NCBI GenBank assembly: GCA_937927335.1
Contig: CALBDU010000077.1
Location: 1-64,000, forward strand
Reading direction: 5' to 3'
DNA: 64,000 nucleotides
DNA from: an uncultured Clostridium sp.
Lineage (GTDB): Bacteria > Bacillota > Clostridia > Clostridiales > Clostridiaceae
Part shown: positions 40,956 to 48,597 of the stretch, in pieces
Layout of the letters: each line of letters begins with the position of its first letter
How positions within the stretch are numbered: position 1 is the first letter of the stretch
Notes under the pieces: generated by a model
Databases searched by the model: none
What the model saw: only the letters and a program-made list of their open reading frames with translations
Told to the model about the DNA's origin: nothing
Translations under genes and position numbers: made by a program

Positions 40956-41291
40956 TTTTATATGGGGCAATATCGCTTTAATTATATCACTGGTAATGGT
41001 TAGTTCCTTTTCCGAGCAGCCTGAAAGAAGGCTATACACTTCCTCCTTGGCTACATTTAGTTCCTTCTCATTATCATCACCATATATAAGATAATCTATA
41101 GATACTTTAAGGCAGTCGGAAATTGCCACCAGGGTATCCATACTCATTTTTCTCTCCCCACGTTCTATCTGACCGATGTATACTGCAGAGAGATTTACCA
41201 TTTCAGCAAACTTTTCTCTTGAGATACCCCATTTTTCTCTTTCACGACGTATTCTAATACCTATAGATTGATATTCAAGTTCGTTGCTCAC
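40953..41291 (-). CDS. XRE-family transcriptional regulator
   Basis: A 112-residue protein. The helix-turn-helix reads IRREREKWGISREKFAEMVNLSAVYIGQIERGERKMS at about residues 12-48, close to the SinR/Xre type. The C-terminal half is helical, with CSEKELTITSDIIKAILPHI. The start is GTG at 41291 after AGGGGGGAGTTAT. It may regulate the Spo0E-like gene upstream, which is divergent from it. That is a guess from position. Confidence 0.9.
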   Translation of the reverse strand: MSNELEYQSIGIRIRREREKWGISREKFAEMVNLSAVYIGQIERGERKMSMDTLVAISDCLKVSIDYLIYGDDNEKELNVAKEEVYSLLSGCSEKELTITSDIIKAILPHIK

Positions 41292-41480
41292 ATAACTCCC
41301 CCCTTATTATTACTACTTTATATAAGGATTGGAAATATTAACATAAGCATATTGCATACTTTAAATATAGGCCAATGGCATATATTGATGCCATTAGACT
41401 ATATTTTTTATTGCTATAAGTATAACATTGATGTATATTAATATTAAGTGTAAAACATGTTTATTACGGAGGTTTAAGTT

Positions 41481-41654
41481 ATGACATCAAATCCCGAGAA
41501 TTTAGCATATCAGATCGACAAAACAAGAGAAAAGCTGAACAATTTTATCGGTGACAATAATAGCTTTAATTCTATAGATAGACATAAATTATTACGGCTC
41601 AGCAAAAAAATGGACAAACTATTGGTAAAATATATTAAGGAAGCTGAGTCCTAG
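41481..41654 (+). CDS. Spo0E-like aspartyl-phosphate phosphatase
   Basis: A 57-residue protein of two helices. The signature LLRLSKKMDKLLVKYI corresponds to the Spo0E S-Q-E-L-D motif, here SKKMD, with the Asp that removes the phosphate from Spo0A. IDKTREKLNNFI is the first helix. The ribosome binding site is ACGGAGG before ATG at 41481. Its TAG stop overlaps the convergent galE stop within CTAG. Members of this family delay sporulation. Confidence 0.85.
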   Translation: MTSNPENLAYQIDKTREKLNNFIGDNNSFNSIDRHKLLRLSKKMDKLLVKYIKEAES

Positions 41655-42667
41655 TTTTCCTCATAACCTTTTTTGTTATTTTCCTGCCATCTCCAGGAGT
41701 CTTTGCACATTTCCTCAATGCCCATTTCAGCCTTCCAGTGGAGCTCCCTCAACGCTTTGGAGGGATCTGCATAGCAGGTTCCTATATCTCCAGGTCTTCT
41801 TTCCGTTATTACATACGGTATTTTCATTCCCGTAGCCTTTTCAAAACCCTTAACTATATCAAGAACACTATAGCCTTTTCCTGTACCTAGGTTGTATATT
41901 TTTACGCTGCCTGAACCGATTATTTTTTCAAGAGCCTTAATGTGTCCCTTGGCAAGATCAACCACATGTATGTAATCCCTGACTCCTGTTCCGTCATGAG
42001 TATCATAATCATCTCCGAATATGCTCAGTTTTTCCATTTTCCCTACGGCAACCTGAGTAATGTATGGCATCAGATTGCTTGGAATACCGTTTGGATCCTC
42101 ACCGATTCTTCCGCTCTTATGAGCACCTATGGGATTGAAATATCTTAGAAGAGCTATACTCCAACTTTTATCTGATCTATAAAGATCCTGAAGAATATTT
42201 TCTATAATGAGCTTGGTGCTTCCATATGGATTGGTGGTGCTTAACGGCAAATCCTCAGTTAAAGGTGATTTGTTGTTCATACCGTATACAGTTGCAGAAG
42301 AACTGAACACCATATTCTTTACATTATATTTATCCATAAGCTCACACAATATCAAAGTACCAGTAATATTATTGTGGTAATACCTCAGGGGCTGCTGTAC
42401 AGACTCCCCAACTGCTTTCAACCCTGCAAAGTGTATAACTGCTTCGATATTGTTTTCCTTAAATACCTCCTCTAAGGCCTCCCGGTTAAGTAAATCCACC
42501 TGGTAAAACTTGAAATCTCTATTTGTAAGTTCTTTAATCCTTTTTAAGACCTCTGGCTTACTGTTGGAAAAGTTGTCTACAATCACCAGCTCATAGCCGG
42601 ATTCCAGCAGCTCAACACAGGTATGGGTACCTATGTAGCCTGCCCCTCCTGTTATAAGAATAGACAT
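41651..42667 (-). CDS. galE: UDP-glucose 4-epimerase
   Basis: The enzyme interconverts UDP-glucose and UDP-galactose in the cytoplasm and feeds cell-wall and exopolysaccharide sugars. The 338 residues match GalE. The Rossmann motif is TGGAGYIGTHTCVELLE. The catalytic Ser is in FSSSATVYG, and Tyr-x-x-x-Lys is in NPYGSTK. LRYFNPIGAHKSGRIGEDP is the substrate region. It is monocistronic. Confidence 0.96.
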   Translation of the reverse strand: MSILITGGAGYIGTHTCVELLESGYELVIVDNFSNSKPEVLKRIKELTNRDFKFYQVDLLNREALEEVFKENNIEAVIHFAGLKAVGESVQQPLRYYHNNITGTLILCELMDKYNVKNMVFSSSATVYGMNNKSPLTEDLPLSTTNPYGSTKLIIENILQDLYRSDKSWSIALLRYFNPIGAHKSGRIGEDPNGIPSNLMPYITQVAVGKMEKLSIFGDDYDTHDGTGVRDYIHVVDLAKGHIKALEKIIGSGSVKIYNLGTGKGYSVLDIVKGFEKATGMKIPYVITERRPGDIGTCYADPSKALRELHWKAEMGIEEMCKDSWRWQENNKKGYEEN

Positions 42668-42781
42668 TAAAGTATCCTCCTTTAGTAATGTTTAACTTTT
42701 TTCTTATTATACCACAAAAATATGTTTAAAATATGTCAGACTGGATATTATTTAAATATTCAACTATAAGGAGGTTTTGTT

Positions 42782-43117
42782 TTGAATAAAGTGTCGCTTA
42801 TCGGCAATCTTGCAAGAGATGCTGAGTATTTTCAAATGAAGGACAGTACCCGGGGAGTAATTAAATTCACCTTGGCTGTCAGCAGCGGGTTTGTAAAAAA
42901 GAATGGTGAAAGAGACGTAGATTTTATTCCAATAGCGTATTGGAGCAATCACGGAGAAAAAATTCTGACCTATCTTCAAAAAGGCAAGCAGGTAGCAGTA
43001 GTTGGTGAAGTCAAAACCAGAAGCTATCAAACAGAAGAAGGCGGCAAAAGATATGTTACTGAAGTAAATGCCAGCAACGTGCAATTTCTTGGCAAGAATA
43101 ATGAAAATGCAGTTTAA
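42782..43117 (+). CDS. single-stranded DNA-binding protein, tail-less paralog
   Basis: A 111-residue OB-fold protein. It opens MNKVSLIGNLARDAEYF, with KFTLAVSSGF and VDFIPIAYW. The end LGKNNENAV lacks the acidic D-D-D-I-P-F type tip that recruits partner proteins, so it is probably a secondary Ssb. The start is TTG at 42782, 6 nt after AAGGAGG. It is unlinked to rpsF or rpsR, where the main ssb normally lies. Confidence 0.9.
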   Translation: MNKVSLIGNLARDAEYFQMKDSTRGVIKFTLAVSSGFVKKNGERDVDFIPIAYWSNHGEKILTYLQKGKQVAVVGEVKTRSYQTEEGGKRYVTEVNASNVQFLGKNNENAV

Positions 43118-43221
43118 TTTATTTATCTCCATTTCCAAGGAAATGAAAATGTAATTTCTAATAATAAATCTTTTAAAAATGGAAAGAATAACTTATGAAA
43201 AATAAAAAAGGTGGTGCCTAA

Positions 43222-43485
43222 ATGAAAAACATTGCAGTTGAAGGTGATTTAAAAAGTCTAAGCAATTACCTTAAAATTTCTGGTTACAACGTTCAACAAT
43301 TAAATACTGATATGAAATATAACTCCTCTGAGCTTGACAAATTTGATGCCATTGTTTTAAGCGGCTTAAGCGAGGACGTTATAGGAATGCAGGATACTCT
43401 TACCTCTGCAGCTGTAATAAATGCAGAAGGAATGTCCCGGGAAGAACTTAGGACTCAGCTGGATAACATTCCATCCAGAGGCTGA
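43222..43485 (+). CDS. UPF0180 (YkuS-like) protein
   Basis: An 87-residue protein that begins MKNIAVEGDLKSLSNYLKIS and contains DAIVLSGLSEDVIGMQDTLTSAAVINAEG. It matches the YkuS/UPF0180 family, whose function is unknown. The ribosome binding site AAAGGTGGTGCC precedes ATG at 43222. It lies 104 bp after ssb and is followed by a terminator. Confidence 0.88.
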   Translation: MKNIAVEGDLKSLSNYLKISGYNVQQLNTDMKYNSSELDKFDAIVLSGLSEDVIGMQDTLTSAAVINAEGMSREELRTQLDNIPSRG

Positions 43486-43487
43486 TA

Positions 43488-43525
43488 AAAACGGCAGGAT
43501 TGATATTCCTGCCGCTTCTTGTTTA
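43488..43525 (+). terminator. terminator after the UPF0180 gene
   Basis: CGGCAGGA pairs with TCCTGCCG around TTGATAT, followed by CTTCTTGTTT. Confidence 0.75.
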
Positions 43526-43550
43526 TAGGGCTTTAGCTGCAGTTTTATAT

Positions 43551-43943
43551 TTAGCTCCAAAGTGTACAAAGGTAATCCACAATATCATCAACACAATTAT
43601 CATTAACCAGATGCAGGTCACAGCACCTTTTATTGGCATCATAATCAGAATCCTTTAACATCTTGTTATTATCTATAAAAATAACAACTCCATTTTTCCT
43701 AAGCTCAGTAATATCAGGATGTCTGTTGATCACCTCTGCCTCCGTGGAAATAACTGAAAGACTGGAGGGAGCCAGCTTTAAGGCTGCCGCATTGGCTAAA
43801 TCAGCCTGGGATTTCCCTTCTGCCGCCTTCATGTACTGATTGGTATCAACATATTTGAATCCTAATTTATTAGATAATATTTTTCCTATAGTGTTTTTTT
43901 CTGAATTGGGCATACCTACTAAAATTATATTTTTTTCTTTCAT
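43551..43943 (-). CDS. shikimate-kinase-like protein with altered P-loop
   Basis: A 130-residue protein that looks like a shortened AroK fold: IILVGMPNSEKNTIGKILSNKLGFKYVDTNQYM. The P-loop GMPNSEKNT replaces the usual G-x-x-x-x-G-K-S/T, with Glu for the last Gly and Asn before Thr. The lid and C-terminal helices are short (true shikimate kinases have about 165 residues). It may be a divergent nucleotide-binding protein rather than an active shikimate kinase. It is monocistronic. Confidence 0.7.
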   Translation of the reverse strand: MKEKNIILVGMPNSEKNTIGKILSNKLGFKYVDTNQYMKAAEGKSQADLANAAALKLAPSSLSVISTEAEVINRHPDITELRKNGVVIFIDNNKMLKDSDYDANKRCCDLHLVNDNCVDDIVDYLCTLWS

Positions 43944-44026
43944 GTTTACATCTCCTTAGTGTTAATATTGAGAATTTTTTATAATCAAAAACCCCTGCGC
44001 GCTTAGGAGCTTTCAAAATTTAAGTA

Positions 44027-44060
44027 AAAAAATAAGGCCCTGGTGAGCCTTTCATTAAAC
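44027..44060 (-). terminator. terminator after the 46-residue membrane peptide gene
   Basis: AAGGC and GCCTT pair around TCACCAGG on the minus strand, followed by ATTTTTTT. The stem is short. Confidence 0.55.
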
Positions 44061-44070
44061 CAGATTAATC

Positions 44071-44211
44071 TTAGCACAGTAATAATCTATGCAGTAAAGA
44101 TCTCAATTTTATGGAACTCATCAAAAAAGGAATTAAATATTTTTTTGCAGTAAAAGTAGCCAGCGCTAAAATAGGAATAGCCCCAGCTAAAATAAAAATA
44201 AAATTTTTCAT
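44071..44211 (-). CDS. 46-residue putative membrane peptide
   Basis: An ATG at 44211, preceded by GGAAAGGGAATAA, opens a frame of 46 codons. The first 20 residues (MKNFIFILAGAIPILALATF) form a membrane helix, followed by a basic tail rich in Lys, Arg and Leu. It is followed by a terminator-like hairpin. I do not recognise a family. The rest of the gap 43944-44431 is AT-rich and shows nothing else. Confidence 0.45.
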   Translation of the reverse strand: MKNFIFILAGAIPILALATFTAKKYLIPFLMSSIKLRSLLHRLLLC

Positions 44212-44431
44212 TTATTCCCTTTCCAATAATACTTTCCATAATCCTACCTTCTTACATTGAAATAATATTAGCTACAATTATACCATTTAAAGCCCTGATA
44301 TCAATAAGAGATTATCTATAAATTTCTGCATATTCATAAAATTCTTTGCAAATTTATTATGTTATGCTATACTGATCTATCTACAAAGTGTTATAATAAT
44401 ATTTATTACTTTTTAGGTCGGAGGTATTGTT

Positions 44432-44887
44432 ATGTCAGAAAATAGTTTAACCTGGGTGGAAAATTATTTTAGGGAGGCTTTCCAGGGTCCAGTACTGGAA
44501 AATTTTCTGGATATTAAGATAGAGGAGCTTTCTGAGGGCAAAACTGTGTATAAAACAAAAATTATAGACAAGCACTGCAATATGTACGGATATGTACACG
44601 GAGGAACACTGGCATCCATATCAGATGCAGTAATGGGTTCATCCTGTATTACTCTTGGAAGGCGGGTGGTAACCATAGATATGAACATAAGCTATATAAA
44701 AAATGTAACTATGGGCAGCACTCTAACTGCAGTAGGTGAAGTCATTGCCAACGGAAAAAATATAATGAGGGCTTTAGGCAAAATTTTTGATGAGAATCAC
44801 CAGCTTTTGGTAAGATCTGAAGCTTCATACTTTGTTACTGGGGATTTTTCTAAAGAGGATCACCCAAAAATAAGCATTAAACAGTAA
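44432..44887 (+). CDS. PaaI-type hot-dog thioesterase
   Basis: The protein hydrolyses acyl- or aryl-CoA thioesters. The 151-residue hot-dog fold has the family core CNMYGYVHGGTLASISDAVMGS, where G-Y-V-H-G-G and the helix Asp form the active site. VTIDMNISYIKNV follows. The ribosome binding site is GGTCGGAGG. The gene stands alone between two terminators. The substrate is unknown. Confidence 0.9.
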   Translation: MSENSLTWVENYFREAFQGPVLENFLDIKIEELSEGKTVYKTKIIDKHCNMYGYVHGGTLASISDAVMGSSCITLGRRVVTIDMNISYIKNVTMGSTLTAVGEVIANGKNIMRALGKIFDENHQLLVRSEASYFVTGDFSKEDHPKISIKQ

Positions 44888-44902
44888 GCATGGCTAATTA
44901 AT

Positions 44903-44953
44903 TAAAGAGGCAGATCCTGTGATCACCTAAGATCAGGAGCTTGCCTCTTTTTC
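44903..44953. terminator. bidirectional terminator, thioesterase / uup
   Basis: AAAGAGGCA and TCCTG-GATC pair with GATC-AGGA and TGCCTCTTT. T runs follow on both strands. It serves the two convergent genes. Confidence 0.85.
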
Positions 44954-44972
44954 TTTAATAAATACAGCCTGC

Positions 44973-46730
44973 TTAATTATTCTTTATGTTCTCAATTTTT
45001 TCTGCCAGATCATTTAAATAAATCCAGCGTTCCATTTTAAATTCAAGCTGTTTTTCCAGCTCTTCCTTTTCACTTAGAAGAGTTTTTAAGGCAACATAAT
45101 CTGCAGCTGCCCCTTCAATTTTAGAATTTATTTCTTCAATGCTGCTTTCAAGAAGTGCTATATCAGCATCAATGTTCTCAAACTCCCTTTGTTCCTTAAA
45201 GGAAAACTTAAGGGGCTTTTCTTTAGTCCTTCTCTTATCCTCTTTTTGAGCTTTATCTCCTGATTTAACTTCATTTTGGCTTATTGATGCCTTTACAGGG
45301 ATTTCAGCCTTTAAATCCTCAAGATAATCGAAGTAATTTCCAGTATGCATGGCTATATTGCCTGAGCCGTCAAATACAAATATTCTTTCAGCTACCCTGT
45401 CTAAGAAATACCTGTCGTGTGAAACTGCCATTACTACTCCCGGAAAATCATCCAGATAATCCTCCAGTACTGTGAGAGTTTCAATATCCAAATCATTGGT
45501 TGGTTCATCCAGCAGCAGAATATTAGGCTTTTCGGCCAGTACTCTCAATAGATAAAGCCTCCTTCTTTCACCTCCTGAAAGCTTGGAAATAGGCGCCCAC
45601 TGAAGCACAGGCGGAAAAAGAAATGCTTCCAACATTCTCACTGCATTTGCCGGAGATACATCCTTAATATAGTCTATCACTCTCTGGCTTCCATCCATAT
45701 GGGTAGTTTCCTGTGAAAAAAGGCCAAGCTTTACAGTATCCCCTATTTCAATACTGCCTGAATCAGGCTTCACCGAACCATAAATTATATTGATCAGAGT
45801 TGATTTGCCAGCACCATTTGGTCCTATAACACCAACCCTGTCCTGTTTTTGAAAGGTATAGGTAAAATCTTCAATATATTTAACCCCATCAAAGGCTTTG
45901 CTGATATGCTGAAGCTCAACTATCTTTTTGCCAAGGCGGCTTGCATCCATTGATATTTCCAGTTTATCACGGGATAAATCCAGGCCTCCATCTTTTAATG
46001 ACTCAAAACGCTGTATCCTGGCCTTTTGCTTGGTGCTCCTGGCCTGAGCTCCCTGACGTATCCATGCCAGCTCCTTTTTAAAGAGGCTTCTCCTTTTTTT
46101 CTCACCGGCAGCCTCCAGTTCCTCTCTTTCAAGCTTCTTTTCAAGATAAAAGCTGTAGCTGCCCTGATAGGAATATATGCTTCCCTTGTCGATTTCAATG
46201 ATCTCATTTACAACCCTATCCAGAAAATACCTGTCATGGGTGATCATCAGAAGTGCTCCCTTCCGTCTTTTAAGGTATTGCTCCAGCCAGTCAATAGCTT
46301 CGTTATCAAGATGGTTAGTGGGTTCATCCAATATCAACAGCTCCGAAGGATTTGCCAGCGCCTTTGCCATAGCAACCCTTTTCCTTTGACCGCCGGACAG
46401 GTTTTGTATTAACCCATTAAAATCAACAATGCCAAGCTTTGTAAGTATGGTCTGTGATTCATAATCACCGGCTACATCGGAAATCTTCGCGTTGTCTGAA
46501 AATACGGGGTTTTGCGGCAAATATTCAATTCGTACAGAATTGCCCTTCACAATCCTCCCCGAATCTGGCTCTTCAATGCCGGCTATGAGCTTTAAAAGAG
46601 TAGACTTTCCCGTGCCGTTTATACCTATTACTCCTATTTTGTCATTATCCTCTATGCCAAAGCTTATATTATTTAAAAGAGGCCTTTCACTGTAGCTCTT
46701 TGAAAGTCCCTCTGCAGTTAATATGTTCAT
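44973..46730 (-). CDS. ABC-F ATPase, Uup type
   Basis: A cytoplasmic, ribosome-associated ABC-F protein of 585 residues with two ATPase domains. Walker A is GINGTGKSTLLKLIAG and GPNGAGKSTLINIIYG. The signatures are NLSGGQRKRVAMAKAL and KLSGGERRRLYLLRVL, and Walker B is LLILDEPTNHLD and ILLLDEPTNDLD. The linker is basic (KKRRSLFKKELAWIRQGAQAR). The C-terminal coiled coil (about 515-585) is the Uup DNA-binding-type tail. The role is relief of stalled translation or DNA-structure handling. Confidence 0.92.
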   Translation of the reverse strand: MNILTAEGLSKSYSERPLLNNISFGIEDNDKIGVIGINGTGKSTLLKLIAGIEEPDSGRIVKGNSVRIEYLPQNPVFSDNAKISDVAGDYESQTILTKLGIVDFNGLIQNLSGGQRKRVAMAKALANPSELLILDEPTNHLDNEAIDWLEQYLKRRKGALLMITHDRYFLDRVVNEIIEIDKGSIYSYQGSYSFYLEKKLEREELEAAGEKKRRSLFKKELAWIRQGAQARSTKQKARIQRFESLKDGGLDLSRDKLEISMDASRLGKKIVELQHISKAFDGVKYIEDFTYTFQKQDRVGVIGPNGAGKSTLINIIYGSVKPDSGSIEIGDTVKLGLFSQETTHMDGSQRVIDYIKDVSPANAVRMLEAFLFPPVLQWAPISKLSGGERRRLYLLRVLAEKPNILLLDEPTNDLDIETLTVLEDYLDDFPGVVMAVSHDRYFLDRVAERIFVFDGSGNIAMHTGNYFDYLEDLKAEIPVKASISQNEVKSGDKAQKEDKRRTKEKPLKFSFKEQREFENIDADIALLESSIEEINSKIEGAAADYVALKTLLSEKEELEKQLEFKMERWIYLNDLAEKIENIKNN

Positions 46731-46775
46731 ATTTTCTTCCTTCCTGTTTTAAGTTCCAGGTTATTATATCACAAA

Positions 46776-47462
46776 TTAAACAAGCTTTTCAGGATTTAAA
46801 ATTTTTACATCCAGCTTCTTTAAAGATTCCTCTATGCCTTCAATAGCCTGGTAGTGGTCTCCGAAGTGCATAGGTACAAGCCATGAAGGCTTTATTTCCT
46901 TTACAAAATGCCTAACGCCCATATCATATTTATCCTTTAGCCTTGGATCCACAGGGAAAAAGGCAATATCCACCTGTCCCCCCCAATCCGCCTTAAGCTT
47001 TTCAACTTCCTGCTTAAAGGCTGCTTCGGCAATTTGGTTTTCTTCAGGAGATTCATCAAACCAGTACCAGCAGTTCAGATCTCCGGCATGAAAGATAACA
47101 TTATCTTCAAATTTCACCACAAAGGATACTCCCAGATCTGTGGAACCGTATGCCTTCACAAAAACCCCATCCAGTGCAAACTCCTGCCCGCTGGACATAA
47201 AATAAATGTTTGGAGCTATAAAGTCCAGCATAATGTCACTGCTTAACACATATTTTATGCAGGGTGCCTGTTTTCTCCATTCAAAAATTTCCGGATTAAA
47301 ATGATCTCCATGGCTATGGCTGCAAAATACGATAATATTCTTGCTGCAGTTAATATGGTCTTTAATAGTACCCTCTGCCGAATCCTTAAAATAATCAAAC
47401 ACAAATAAATAATTCTCTGTTTCCAGTGAAAATCCACTGTTGTACAAATATTTAATTTTCAT
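46776..47462 (-). CDS. metallo-beta-lactamase-fold hydrolase
   Basis: A 228-residue hydrolase with the metal motif FCSHSHGDHFNPEIF (HxHxDH), NVIFHAGDLNCWYW and the final His in WLVPMHFGDHYQ. It resembles the UlaG-like L-ascorbate-6-phosphate lactonase/YcjI group. The substrate is unknown. It lies downstream of no obvious partner, with 45 bp separating it from uup on the same strand. Confidence 0.9.
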   Translation of the reverse strand: MKIKYLYNSGFSLETENYLFVFDYFKDSAEGTIKDHINCSKNIIVFCSHSHGDHFNPEIFEWRKQAPCIKYVLSSDIMLDFIAPNIYFMSSGQEFALDGVFVKAYGSTDLGVSFVVKFEDNVIFHAGDLNCWYWFDESPEENQIAEAAFKQEVEKLKADWGGQVDIAFFPVDPRLKDKYDMGVRHFVKEIKPSWLVPMHFGDHYQAIEGIEESLKKLDVKILNPEKLV

Positions 47463-47597
47463 AATATCCCAGTTCCTCCTTACGCTTTGCGTGATGCTAT
47501 ATAATACTTTACCTGCAGATTAATATAATGATATAATAACAAATAGACAACAGATATTAAAGGTTTACTATTAATATTTATGAAAGAAGGTCAATTT

Positions 47598-47969
47598 ATG
47601 AAATTTAAGTTTAATCATAACAATATAAATGTACTTGATCTTGAAAAAAGCATACGCTTCTATGAGGAAGCCCTGGGTTACAAGGAAATAAGAAGAAAAA
47701 TAGCACCTGATGACAGCTTTATACTATCATTTTTGAGTGACGGTGTTTCAGATTATGAGCTTGAGCTTACCTGGCTCAGGGACAGAAAAGAGCCCTACAA
47801 TCTGGGAGACAATGAAATCCATATGGCAGTTAAAACTGATGACTACGAGGCTGCCCACAATCATCACAGCATTATGGGGTGCATTTGCTATGAAAATGAA
47901 GCCATGGGACTATATTTTATAAGCGATCCAGATGGATATTGGACAGAAATTATTCCACTGAACCATTAA
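47598..47969 (+). CDS. VOC-family (glyoxalase/bleomycin-resistance-like) protein
   Basis: A 123-residue protein of the glyoxalase I fold. MKFKFNHNNINVLDLEKSIRFYEEALGYKE is the first beta-alpha-beta module. GLYFISDPDGYWTEIIPL is the second, with the metal-binding Glu. I chose ATG at 47598, behind AGAAGG. An upstream ATG six codons earlier has no ribosome binding site. It could be a lactoylglutathione-lyase-like enzyme. Confidence 0.88.
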   Translation: MKFKFNHNNINVLDLEKSIRFYEEALGYKEIRRKIAPDDSFILSFLSDGVSDYELELTWLRDRKEPYNLGDNEIHMAVKTDDYEAAHNHHSIMGCICYENEAMGLYFISDPDGYWTEIIPLNH

Positions 47970-48012
47970 TCCATTTCTTTGATAATCAGCCAAAATTCTT
48001 ACCTTTAATTTA

Positions 48013-48052
48013 TGAGGCAGCCCCCAGGTGTAATTCCGGTGAGCTGCCTCAT
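48013..48052 (+). terminator. terminator after the VOC gene
   Basis: TGAGGCAGC pairs with GCTGCCTCA, with an inner CC-GG stem, followed by TTTTTT. Confidence 0.85.
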
Positions 48053-48081
48053 TTTTTAGTATTTGGTTTTGCAAATTGCCA

Positions 48082-48366
48082 TTAAATAATGTTTTTTATA
48101 TCGAAGTGCACAGTTCCGCATGGACAGACACCATGATAGCACTGGTTCTCCTTGTCGTAATCCAAAGCACCAGTTTCAACTTTAAAGCGGCTAACCATAA
48201 TCCAGGGATAAATTGCATTTAATGCCGTAATACATACAGGACCTGATTTTTCATAATCTATTCTTGGTCCCTCCAGTATAATTGTGTCATTTTTCGGCAT
48301 CATGGAACATTCAGAATGCGTAACCCTAATTTCCACCATTGACGGCCCACTGCATTCATTACCCAT
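48082..48366 (-). CDS. TIGR04076 family protein
   Basis: A 94-residue Cys-containing protein. VEIRVTHSECSMM, SGPVCITALNAIYPWIMVSRF and YHGVCPCGTVHFDI match my recollection of the TIGR04076 family of small anaerobe proteins with unknown function. The pair CPC near the end could bind a metal or cluster. ATG at 48366 has GAGGAG 7 nt before it. Confidence 0.7.
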   Translation of the reverse strand: MGNECSGPSMVEIRVTHSECSMMPKNDTIILEGPRIDYEKSGPVCITALNAIYPWIMVSRFKVETGALDYDKENQCYHGVCPCGTVHFDIKNII

Positions 48367-48597
48367 CTTTGTTCACTCCTCAATCCTTTTTCTATTTATA
48401 TTATTTATACCTCCATATATATGCTTTGTATATGTGCAGCCTGCACACTTTTTTTTGTTCCAGGGTACATTAAGTTAACCTCTGCTCTGGAAGGTCGGTG
48501 CAGCTATACCTGCCATTTGCCAGTACCTGGTCCAGGTAACATTTAAACTCACAGTAAATGCAGGCAGTTGGGCGGCCTTATATAATATAAACTGACA

